NCBI GenBank assembly: GCA_947624665.1
Contig: CANQLK010000047.1
Location: forward strand, 1-11,568
DNA from: Candidatus Gastranaerophilales bacterium
Lineage (GTDB): Bacteria > Cyanobacteriota > Vampirovibrionia > Gastranaerophilales > Gastranaerophilaceae
Reading direction: 5' to 3'
Length of the DNA stretch: 11,568 bases
The notes under the pieces are model-generated. The model did not search any database. It had not been told where the DNA came from and saw only the letters and a program-made list of their open reading frames with translations. Below are positions 5,413-11,568 of the stretch, piece by piece (position 1 is the first letter of the stretch; every line of letters begins with the position of its first letter). The translations under genes and the position numbers were made by a program.

Positions 5413-7233
5413 TTATTCTTCATCATCCAATCTGATTTTAGATAGTTTAACAATTTCGTTAAAATCTTCATAAGTTGTTGTTAAATAGTGGAAAGTACCG
5501 ATATCAACAATCGTTCCGTCTTTAACATAAATAATTTTGTCGCAGTTTAAAAGGGTAGAAAGTCTGTGTGCTATTGCAATGATTGTTTTTTCACCTTTTA
5601 ATTCGTAAAGAATATCTGTTAATTTATTTTCAATTTTAACATCAAGATTAGCTGTGGCTTCATCAAGCAGAATAATTTCGGGATTTCTGTATAAGGCTCT
5701 TGCTATACCTATTCTTTGAAGCTGACCTCCGGATAAACCCGTCCCGTCCTCTTTAAGCTCTATTCCCAATCCGTTTTCCGTTTGTTTTAATTGTTCATAC
5801 AATTGGGCGGTTTTTAAAGCTTCTTCTGCAAGCTCTTTATCTATATCTTTTCTCTCAACACCCCAAGCAACATTAGTATAAATGTCACCTTCCATCGTTA
5901 CTATACGCTGAGGTACATATCCTATTATATTTCTGAACTTTTGAAAATTGTTATAATTTAACTCAACATCATCAATAAAAACGCTGCCTTCATAGTCTAA
6001 AAGTCCAAGCAAGCAATCTACGAGCGTTGTTTTACCTGCTCCCGATAAGCCCACTATTCCTATGAATTCTCCTTTATTAATTGTTAAATTTATTCCTTTT
6101 AAAACGTTTTCTTTTTTATCATAAGAATAAACCATGTCTTTTATGGTTATCTTATTTTCAAAAGGAATTCTTTCTTTGGTATTTCTTTCTTTAGAATAAT
6201 CTAAAGTTTTGTATTTATTGTAAATATTAAATAATTCATCAACTTTCGGAGAAGTTATATTAATATAATTCATATATATTTGATTTTTATAAATTTGAGG
6301 AACAAGACGATATATAGATATAGCAACTATACCAAATGTAATTAATACGTTGCCCGGGTTTTCGCCGTATTGAGCAAGAATACCGAAGCACAAAATAATC
6401 ATTGTAAAAATGAAAATAATTTCTATAATGTATTGAGGTAAAAGCGGGATTAAATCAATTTTTTCGCTGAACGGAATCATTTTTTCGGAAATACTTTTAT
6501 AGCAGTTATAAAAGAATTGCTGGCAGCCGTTAATTTTTATGTCTTTTACTCTGGATAAGTTATTCATAACCGAATTATATTCACCGTTAGTAAGATTATT
6601 CTTTTTTACGGATAATCTTTCTCCTTCTTTGCGGAATATTTCGGATTGCCAAAATCCTGCAACGGAGAAGAAAATTATAGCCAAAATTGTATAAAACGGC
6701 AGTAAATACATTAATATAATGAAAATTATTAAGATTACAAAAGTATTAGAAATCAAAGAAATAACTTTGGAAACAAAAAATTTCATAATTTCATCGATAT
6801 TAGAGGTTAACCTGAAAATGAATTTGCTGTCACCTCTTTGCAAATCTACTTCATAAGGGGCATACAAGAAGTATTCAAGGAATTTTTCTTTAATTTCAAG
6901 TCCCCACTTGCTAATCATTTTATTTTGCCAATATTGAATTAAAATGCAATATAAATTTTTAATAATAATGGCAGCGGCAATTAAACAGCCGACAAAAAGA
7001 ATCATTTTATCGGTACCGTATACGTGGAAATGATTTTGTATAAATACGGCAAGCGGATTATTAACAACCCTTGAGGGGTTTACCATTATCATTAAAAACG
7101 GGAAAACAAGAACAATACTTAGAAATTCCAATAAGCTGGACATAAATGCCATAAATAACATGTGCGCAAGTTTTATATTGTATCCTTCTCCAAAATATGA
7201 TAAAAACTGTTTAAACCGAACAAAGCAATTCAT
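5413..7233 (-). CDS. ABC exporter, fused permease and ATPase (lipid or oligosaccharide flippase type)
   Basis: A 606-aa half-transporter with a membrane domain (about 1-340) and a C-terminal ATPase (about 350-606), expected to work as a homodimer in the inner membrane. Hydrophobic segments are visible near residues 23-50, 75-100, 155-200 and 270-310. The ATPase is complete: A-loop Tyr371, Walker A GLSGAGKTT (395-403), Q-loop Gln442 (GYVPQ), signature LSGGQ (500-504), Walker B IILLDE (520-525), D-loop and switch His556 (AHRLST). All catalytic residues are present, so it should be active. The opening SSLLEFLSIVLVFPFLMIMV resembles PglK/MsbA-like exporters that flip lipid-linked glycans, lipid A or lipids; peptide or drug export cannot be excluded. 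A ribosome binding site AGGGA (7246-7242) sits 8 nt before the ATG. Upstream on the same strand there is both a promoter and a terminator-like hairpin. Confidence 0.88.
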   Translation of the reverse strand: MNCFVRFKQFLSYFGEGYNIKLAHMLFMAFMSSLLEFLSIVLVFPFLMIMVNPSRVVNNPLAVFIQNHFHVYGTDKMILFVGCLIAAAIIIKNLYCILIQYWQNKMISKWGLEIKEKFLEYFLYAPYEVDLQRGDSKFIFRLTSNIDEIMKFFVSKVISLISNTFVILIIFIILMYLLPFYTILAIIFFSVAGFWQSEIFRKEGERLSVKKNNLTNGEYNSVMNNLSRVKDIKINGCQQFFYNCYKSISEKMIPFSEKIDLIPLLPQYIIEIIFIFTMIILCFGILAQYGENPGNVLITFGIVAISIYRLVPQIYKNQIYMNYINITSPKVDELFNIYNKYKTLDYSKERNTKERIPFENKITIKDMVYSYDKKENVLKGINLTINKGEFIGIVGLSGAGKTTLVDCLLGLLDYEGSVFIDDVELNYNNFQKFRNIIGYVPQRIVTMEGDIYTNVAWGVERKDIDKELAEEALKTAQLYEQLKQTENGLGIELKEDGTGLSGGQLQRIGIARALYRNPEIILLDEATANLDVKIENKLTDILYELKGEKTIIAIAHRLSTLLNCDKIIYVKDGTIVDIGTFHYLTTTYEDFNEIVKLSKIRLDDEE

Positions 7234-7262
7234 TATATTATTCCCTAATTTTTACAAATGAA

Positions 7263-7271
7263 ATTATACCA
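7263..7271 (-). promoter_or_regulatory. extended -10 promoter of the ABC exporter
   Basis: On the minus strand TGGTATAAT (7271-7263) is a perfect extended -10 element. It predicts a transcript start near 7256 and a leader of about 23 nt containing AGGGA. No good -35 is visible at 17 bp. It lies downstream of the 7325-7346 terminator, so the exporter could be transcribed even if that terminator is fully efficient. Confidence 0.6.
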
Positions 7272-7324
7272 TAATAAAAAAAGAAGGGAATTATATATGG
7301 TTATAGTAAAAAATGGAGATAAAG

Positions 7325-7346
7325 AAAACCCCTTCAAAAGAAGGGG
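7325..7346 (-). terminator. intrinsic terminator in the leader region of the ABC exporter
   Basis: Read leftwards, CCCCTTC (7346-7340) and GAAGGGG (7335-7329) form a perfect 7-bp stem with a TTTT loop, followed directly by TTTTCTTT (7328-7321). The stem is the most GC-rich stretch of the region. On the plus strand there is no T-run after it, so the direction is clear. No protein gene on the minus strand ends here. It must therefore stop either a small RNA starting to the right or a leader transcript of the exporter, or limit antisense transcription from the glycosylase side. Confidence 0.65.
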
Positions 7347-7430
7347 ATGAGCACTAAGAATAAGCAATCAGAAGAGTTGAGGATTTACTCTTATATAATA
7401 TCTAAATTCACACTTATCTGCATTGCACTT
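7347..7430 (-). ncRNA. candidate structured leader or small RNA (speculative)
   Basis: Upstream of the terminator the sequence can fold. AAGAGT (7392-7387) pairs with ACTCTT (7377-7372) across nine bases. Outside it GCAAT(G)CAG (7426-7418) pairs with CTGATTGC (7371-7364) with one bulge, although 25 bases of the right side stay unpaired. The segment CTCTTC (7376-7371) can instead pair with the GAAGGG half of the terminator (one G-U pair), which is what an attenuator needs. The stems are short and AT-rich, no known riboswitch core is recognised, and no strong minus-strand promoter is seen to the right. Confidence 0.25.
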
Positions 7431-7533
7431 AATACCTATATTTCAATCCTATACTTTTGTTTAAAAAAACTTGTATCTTATTTGTAAAGTAATTTGAAAG
7501 GAGGTAAAATAATAAAATAATCAGGAGATTAGA

Positions 7534-8115
7534 ATGGAAAGTTTGAAAGAAGAAAAATTAAACAAAATAAAGGCTGAATGTACGGATTGCAAAAAATGCG
7601 AGCTTGGAAAGACCAGAAAAAACATAGTATTTTCTGATGGAAACCCTGAAGCCAAAATATTATTAATAGGAGAAGCCCCGGGCGCCGAAGAAGATGCAAC
7701 GGGCATTCCATTTGTAGGCAGGGCAGGCAAGCTGCTGACCAAATTAATAGAAGATTGCGGATTATCAAGAAAAAATGATTTTTATATTTGTAATACCGTA
7801 AAATGCAGACCGCCGGAGAACAGAGTTCCTACCGACAGCGAAAAACAATTGTGCCAAAATTTTCTTCTCAATCAAATTAAAGCGGTCAATCCCAAAGTTA
7901 TTGTTTTATGCGGAGCAACAAGTGCTAAATCATTTCTTGGCAGCAAAATTAAGATTTCTCAAATCAGAGGTTCATGGTTCAAAATTCTGGACGATATTAA
8001 TGCCACTGTAATTTTTCATCCTTCCTATCTGTTGAGAAATCATTCCGAACTTGAAGGTTCACCAAGATGGTTAACGAAACAGGATTTATTAAAAATAAAA
8101 GATTTTATTAATTGA
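7534..8115 (+). CDS. family 4 uracil-DNA glycosylase (iron-sulfur type)
   Basis: A 193-aa enzyme of the UDG-F4 family, which removes uracil from DNA as the first step of base-excision repair. Motif 1 is GEAPGAEED (46-54) and motif 2 is HPSYLLRN (162-169). The middle contains PFVGRAGKLL, NTVKCRPPENR and VLCGATSAKSFLG. The four 4Fe-4S ligands are expected to be Cys19 and Cys22 (CKKC), Cys91 (VKCRPP) and Cys107; an extra Cys16 precedes them. Length is typical. The ATG has AGGAG (7523-7527) six nt upstream. A stop codon in frame at 7513 limits any longer start. Flanked on the right by a terminator, so probably monocistronic. DNA polymerase-related fusions are absent. Confidence 0.94.
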   Translation: MESLKEEKLNKIKAECTDCKKCELGKTRKNIVFSDGNPEAKILLIGEAPGAEEDATGIPFVGRAGKLLTKLIEDCGLSRKNDFYICNTVKCRPPENRVPTDSEKQLCQNFLLNQIKAVNPKVIVLCGATSAKSFLGSKIKISQIRGSWFKILDDINATVIFHPSYLLRNHSELEGSPRWLTKQDLLKIKDFIN

Positions 8116-8149
8116 TTTTCTTAAACATTTGTAATATTTCTTTTTTCTT

Positions 8150-8174
8150 AAAACCTATAATTATAGGGGTTTTT
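8150..8174 (+). terminator. intrinsic terminator after the uracil-DNA glycosylase
   Basis: AAAACC (8150-8155) and GGTTTT can pair around a TATAATTATA core. The 14-bp palindrome CCTATAATTATAGG (8154-8167) is an alternative stem. It is followed by GGTTTTTGTAGTTTTGTTTT. It lies 35 bp after the stop codon and separates the glycosylase from the coiled-coil gene. Confidence 0.65.
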
Positions 8175-8245
8175 GTAGTTTTGTTTTCTTCTTGTCAAAA
8201 ATATTTACCTAAATTATGCAGTAAAGCTTTATGTTTGGTAAAATA

Positions 8246-8253
8246 TGTATGAT
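8246..8253 (+). promoter_or_regulatory. possible -10 region of the coiled-coil gene
   Basis: TATGAT (8248-8253), preceded directly by TG, would start transcription near 8260. The leader would be about 15 nt with a weak GAGAG ribosome binding site (8264-8268). No matching -35 is seen at 17 bp. A second candidate is TTGTCA (8192-8197) with TATGCA 17 bp on (8215-8220). Neither is strong. Confidence 0.3.
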
Positions 8254-8274
8254 ATATAAAAAAGAGAGTGTAAA

Positions 8275-11200
8275 ATGTCAGCTGAAAATTACAATGAAAT
8301 TCTTGAAAAAGTATGCAAGAAACTTGATAAAATTGATAGTGCCTCAAATGTAGATGTAAGCGCTATAAAAAATTCCGTTGAATCGATTGAAAATTTACTT
8401 ACGGATTCGCAGTCCAAATTAAATTTTCAGGATATAAGAAACAAATTGGAAAAGATATCACTTCAAGTGGATACCTGCAATGATTCGCTTTTGAAAGACG
8501 TATATAACGATTTGAATTCTTTAAAAGGAACAATTACCGATGTAAGTAAGAATTTAGAGAATTTACAAAATATACAAAATCTTTCGTTAACCAGTGCTGA
8601 ATTCGAAGAGTTTCAAAAACAGCAGCTTGATTTGGCTCTAAAAACAAACGAAAACATTTATAACGAATTAAAAATCATAAAAGAAAAATCCTCGGAAATA
8701 TCAAGTCCTGTAAATATAAAGACTTTGGAAACTCAAATTGATAATCTTCATGCAACAATGAAAGATTATATAGAGCAAATTGTTAATAAGATTGAACTTG
8801 TTCCGGGAGTTGAAGAAATAGGCTCCGTTGTTTCGGATTTAAATTCCGTACAACAAAAAAGCATTAAACAAACCAATGTTATTTTAAAAGAAATTGAAGT
8901 CAGACTTGCGCAATTAAAAACAAGTTTTGAAAATAAAGATTTGGATAATCAAATTTCAAAAATAAGTGAAATTTATGACAGTTTGGGCATGATTAACGAT
9001 TGGATTGAAAAAGTAGGCTATATCAATCAATCCATCGATAATGTTTATTCAAGGCTCGGAGAGAACATTGATTTCGACGATGTTGCAGATAAAATCGATA
9101 TCATTTATGAAAATATTACCGCATTAAACAATTGGACAGTAAAAATAGACAGTTTTGACGGCTCTTTCTCGGGTATTCAATCAAAACTCGTCAATATAGA
9201 ATCACTTATTCAGGATACAAAAAATATATCGAATACGATAAATCTGATTAAAAATCGTGTGGATGAACAAAAATCAAACAACATTGATTGCGATTTTGAA
9301 GATTTGTCCAATAAAATGGATATAGTTTATGAAAATCTTTCCGCTCTAAATCAATGGGCTAACAAAATTGATATTGTTTCCGATAAGGTTAATTCAAATT
9401 CGGAACTGATTAACGATACTTCTGAAAAAATGGGCGAAGTATCATTGGAAATTAACAATATTACAGGACATGTCGAAGATGTTTCCGAACAAATAAAAGA
9501 TGTTTCCGAGAATATAAATACTGTTTCTCAGAATATAAATAATATTTCCGAAAATATAAATACTGTTTATGATCATATAAGTGAAGTTTCCGAGAATATA
9601 AGCGATGTTTCGGTACATATAAGCAGTGTTTCCGGGCATATAGACGAAGTTTCCGAAAATGTCGGCAAAGTTTGCGGGAATTTAGGCGATTTTTCAGAAC
9701 ATATAAGTGAAGTTTCCGAAAAAATTGATAATGTTTCCGAACAAGTCAGCAATGTAAATGATTTGTTAGAAACAGAATCCGTTTTTAATAAACTGGATGT
9801 AATTTATGAAAATATTTCATTATTAAATCAATGGGTCGGAAAAATTGATGAGCTAACAAATAAAAGTGAACAACTTGACCAAAAACACACTCAAACTAAA
9901 GAACAGCTTAGTTTCAGAATGGATGAAATATCAGAAACCATTGAACAAGCTTTAAAAATATCCGAAGATATCCCTGATATGAAGGATAAATTAATTAAAC
10001 TTTCCGATGAACTTCATAAAATCACAAGCACCACGAAAACGGATGCCGATTCTTATATATACACTCTGCTTGATATAGAATCCGATTTCTTAAAATTAAA
10101 TAAAATTGTCGATGACTCAACCAAAATAACTTCAAATGATATAAATTCTCTGAAAGAACGCTTTGAAGAATTAAATGATGATATTTCAAGCATAAGTATA
10201 AGAACAAATAAATTAATACTTTCGGCGGATGATGCAAACAAAGAATTTAAAACTCATTTAGAAGCATTTAAAAATACGATTAACGAACTGGATATAAAAA
10301 GGCAGGAATTTAACCCCGAATTAAAATTTGCACTTTTGGGCGAAAAAATTAACGGGATAACCGACCTTTTACAAGATACTGCAAATGCTTCGAAAAACTT
10401 GAATAATGCATTTTTATATCTTGCGGATTGGATTGATGCAACAGGCTCGCTGCTTAATAATATGAACGCCGATGTATCATTTATGAGAAATAATAATGAT
10501 TATTCAATTGCTTTAAAAATTATTCAAAATGATGTTTCTTCATTATCAGAAAAAATTGAAAATTTAAGCAATTCATATTCCGAATATATTTCAAATGATA
10601 TTCCCGTTCTTAAAGAAGCAGTATCCTATCTTATAACCAAGTCGGATGAAATTTTTGAAATAATTCCGAAAGACAATCTTGAAAGTATTGATTCGTTAAA
10701 TACGGAATTGGCTTCTGTTAGAGAAAATACCGCTTCTGCCGTTAATGAAGTTTCTTCAATAAAAGAAAATATTTCCAAATTGTCAGATAAAATGAACGAA
10801 ATTGAACTTTCCGTTTCAAATTTGAAAACCGATGACATTTCGGAAATAAAAAGTTCGCTTACGGGCATAATGGTTCAATTGAATACTGCCCTGACTCCCG
10901 ATATTGATTCTTTAAATGACAGGATTGACAAACTTTGCGAAGAGCAAAATCATAAAATGTCCGAGCTTGAAACTTTATTAAACGAAAAAGTTACCTTGCA
11001 GGAAGAAAAAATAAATTCCTTGGAAAATAAGCTTGATTCTTTAACTTCCAAATTTGAAAAGTTGAGCGGTGTTTTATGCGAAACGGATTATGACGAAGAA
11101 ATTAAGAGCATATTAAATTACGTTGTAACTCAACTTTCTGCTATAAATGATAACATTGCAAACCAACAAAGCTTTGGAAAAACCATTAAATCGTTAGATG

Positions 11201-11280
11201 AAAAAGTATCAAAATTGGAAGAAAAAGTATCAGGATTTGACGGAAATATTAACAAAATAGTATCTTATATAGATGAATAA
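8275..11280 (+). CDS. large soluble coiled-coil protein with heptad array and Trp motifs, function unknown
   Basis: A 1001-aa protein of no family I recognise. It is almost wholly predicted helix: very few prolines, many heptad-spaced I, V and L, and no signal peptide or membrane segment, so it should be cytoplasmic, probably an oligomeric rod. Residues 382-493 are 16 consecutive heptads of the type V-S-E-N-I-N-x with V and I in the two core positions, encoded by 21-bp tandem DNA repeats. Five degenerate copies of a motif like IYENISLLNQWVGKID occur at about 228-250, 272-294, 346-368, 505-527 and 709-726. Their tryptophans (243, 287, 361, 520, 719) are the only five in the protein. The C-terminus ends in a further heptad run (SLDEKVSKLEEKVSGF). 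Acidic overall. Its own promoter is weak by eye, and it stands alone between a terminator and the convergent nucleosidase gene. Possible roles are a cytoskeletal or scaffold rod, or a phage-tail-like fibre; nothing nearby supports the latter. Confidence 0.85.
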   Translation: MSAENYNEILEKVCKKLDKIDSASNVDVSAIKNSVESIENLLTDSQSKLNFQDIRNKLEKISLQVDTCNDSLLKDVYNDLNSLKGTITDVSKNLENLQNIQNLSLTSAEFEEFQKQQLDLALKTNENIYNELKIIKEKSSEISSPVNIKTLETQIDNLHATMKDYIEQIVNKIELVPGVEEIGSVVSDLNSVQQKSIKQTNVILKEIEVRLAQLKTSFENKDLDNQISKISEIYDSLGMINDWIEKVGYINQSIDNVYSRLGENIDFDDVADKIDIIYENITALNNWTVKIDSFDGSFSGIQSKLVNIESLIQDTKNISNTINLIKNRVDEQKSNNIDCDFEDLSNKMDIVYENLSALNQWANKIDIVSDKVNSNSELINDTSEKMGEVSLEINNITGHVEDVSEQIKDVSENINTVSQNINNISENINTVYDHISEVSENISDVSVHISSVSGHIDEVSENVGKVCGNLGDFSEHISEVSEKIDNVSEQVSNVNDLLETESVFNKLDVIYENISLLNQWVGKIDELTNKSEQLDQKHTQTKEQLSFRMDEISETIEQALKISEDIPDMKDKLIKLSDELHKITSTTKTDADSYIYTLLDIESDFLKLNKIVDDSTKITSNDINSLKERFEELNDDISSISIRTNKLILSADDANKEFKTHLEAFKNTINELDIKRQEFNPELKFALLGEKINGITDLLQDTANASKNLNNAFLYLADWIDATGSLLNNMNADVSFMRNNNDYSIALKIIQNDVSSLSEKIENLSNSYSEYISNDIPVLKEAVSYLITKSDEIFEIIPKDNLESIDSLNTELASVRENTASAVNEVSSIKENISKLSDKMNEIELSVSNLKTDDISEIKSSLTGIMVQLNTALTPDIDSLNDRIDKLCEEQNHKMSELETLLNEKVTLQEEKINSLENKLDSLTSKFEKLSGVLCETDYDEEIKSILNYVVTQLSAINDNIANQQSFGKTIKSLDEKVSKLEEKVSGFDGNINKIVSYIDE
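9418..9753 (+). repeat. 16 tandem 21-bp units inside the coiled-coil gene
   Basis: Units of 21 bp follow without a gap. The best-conserved begin GTTTCCGA at 9481, 9502, 9586, 9649, 9712 and 9733; the outer units (9418, 9439, 9460) and internal ones (9565, 9670, 9691) are degenerate. Consensus is near GTTTCCGAAAATATAAGTGAT. Each unit encodes one heptad, so changes in copy number keep the reading frame and the coiled-coil register. Confidence 0.85.
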
Positions 11281-11568
11281 TTAAATATTAGCGGTTTCTA
11301 TACAGGATAGTCTTTGAAGAAGTTTTTCGATAGTATCGGAAGATAATTGAGCCATTTGGGTTTCAACAAATTCGTGGTCTTTTGCGGCAGTATCGTCCGC
11401 TAAATCGGAAATTGCCCTTACTATAATAAACGGAATTTTGTTAACAGAAGCGGCTTGAGCAATAGCAGCACCTTCCATTTCCACTGCCGAAGCATTAAAC
11501 AAATTTTTTATTTCCGTCTTTTTATTTTTATCCGAAACAAAGGTATCGCCTGAAGCAATAATTCCCGT
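11281..11568 (-). CDS. mtnN: 5'-methylthioadenosine/S-adenosylhomocysteine nucleosidase (3' part; cut by window edge)
   Basis: The last 95 residues of a Pfs/MTAN-type nucleosidase, open to the right edge. It begins TGIIASGDTFV, then ASAVEMEGAAIAQAA with the ribose-binding Met-Glu pair, and PFIIVRAISDLADD with the catalytic aspartate of the RAISD motif. The enzyme hydrolyses the glycosidic bond of methylthioadenosine and S-adenosylhomocysteine, releasing adenine. This recycles methyl-transfer by-products such as those made by KsgA, and feeds autoinducer-2 precursor formation where LuxS exists. The motifs distinguish it from general purine nucleoside phosphorylases. Its TAA (11283-11281) directly abuts the TAA of the coiled-coil gene on the other strand. 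The start and promoter are outside the window. Confidence 0.95.
   Translation of the reverse strand, partial: TGIIASGDTFVSDKNKKTEIKNLFNASAVEMEGAAIAQAASVNKIPFIIVRAISDLADDTAAKDHEFVETQMAQLSSDTIEKLLQRLSCIETANI

Larger units (their letters stand above)
7234..7533. other. 300-bp divergent intergenic region with regulatory sites
   Basis: No convincing protein gene. From left to right it contains the exporter ribosome binding site and extended -10 promoter, an intrinsic terminator oriented leftwards (7325-7346), two nested inverted repeats (7364-7426) that could fold in RNA of either strand, and the leader of the uracil-DNA glycosylase. A plus-strand TATACT (7450-7455) may be the glycosylase -10 box, without a clear -35. 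A 9-base match to the anti-Shine-Dalgarno, AAAGGAGGT (7497-7505), has no start codon at a usable distance. Confidence 0.6.

Noticed and set aside
7297..7350. A 17-codon plus-strand frame (MVIVKNGDKENPFKRRG) with a GAAGGGAA upstream.
   Set aside because: Its second half is the perfect hairpin of the leftward terminator, there is no plus-strand promoter in view, and a frame this short arises easily by chance.
9442..9639. Minus-strand open frame of 65 codons opposite the heptad array, with a repetitive I/Y/N-rich product.
   Set aside because: It is the mirror image of the 21-bp repeats on the other strand; it has no ribosome binding site and its repeat pattern is explained by the sense gene.
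9418..9753. Regular repeats that could suggest a CRISPR array.
   Set aside because: The period is 21 bp with no spacers between units, all units are in frame with a large coding sequence, and no cas gene is present.
8275..11280. Coiled-coil protein as a phage tail fibre, chemoreceptor or defence component.
   Set aside because: There are no structural phage genes, transmembrane segments, chemoreceptor hairpin core, nuclease or ATPase motifs in or beside it; the neighbours are housekeeping genes.
1..11568. A new defence, mobile or biosynthetic system.
   Set aside because: No integrase, transposase, toxin-antitoxin pair, restriction enzyme, reverse transcriptase or biosynthetic cluster is visible; almost all genes belong to known core families.

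Overview
This window is low-GC bacterial chromosome (roughly one third G+C by eye), densely packed with mostly housekeeping genes. I see no rRNA, tRNA, insertion sequence, integrase, CRISPR array or recognisable phage or defence module. The lineage is uncertain. The small RqcP-type S4 protein resembles the Bacillota YabO protein, but the IspE carries a motif (LGSD..FC..GG..LCT.RGE, residues 137-157) that I associate with cyanobacterial and plant IspE. With the low GC and a secreted protein with a stand-alone signal peptide, this fits a non-photosynthetic gut Cyanobacteriota (Vampirovibrionia/Gastranaerophilales) or a Bacillota. That is an inference from memory of the families, not a measured placement.

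Layout. Bases 1-2479 carry three minus-strand genes: a two-gene unit (secreted protein of unknown function, then a Crp/Fnr-type regulator 9 bp downstream), followed by the 5' part of mnmE, which is cut by the window edge. A 12-bp perfect inverted repeat surrounds the probable -10 box of mnmE. Bases 2536-5112 are a tightly coupled minus-strand operon, ksgA-ispE-murQ. ispE overlaps ksgA by ATGA, and murQ starts at a TTG codon inside the end of ispE. It combines rRNA dimethylation, isoprenoid precursor synthesis and peptidoglycan recycling.

ksgA is divergent from rqcP (plus strand, ribosome-associated quality control) across only 47 bp. On both sides the -10-like box lies 6-7 nt from the start codon and no Shine-Dalgarno is visible, so both mRNAs look leaderless. 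rqcP converges with a 606-aa ABC exporter (minus, 5413-7233); the exporter's probable terminator lies inside the rqcP coding sequence. The 300-bp gap upstream of the exporter holds a good minus-strand intrinsic terminator preceded by potential RNA hairpins, which could be an attenuator leader or a small RNA. It also holds the leader of a plus-strand family-4 uracil-DNA glycosylase.

After a terminator at about 8150, a 1001-aa soluble coiled-coil protein (8275-11280) follows. It contains an uninterrupted array of 16 heptads encoded by 21-bp tandem repeats, and five dispersed copies of a Trp-centred motif that hold all five of its tryptophans. It ends exactly against the convergent 3' end of an MTA/SAH nucleosidase gene that runs off the right edge.

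The most unusual items are the coiled-coil protein, the paired leaderless starts, the operator-like repeat before mnmE and the possible attenuator before the ABC exporter. None is proof of a new system.
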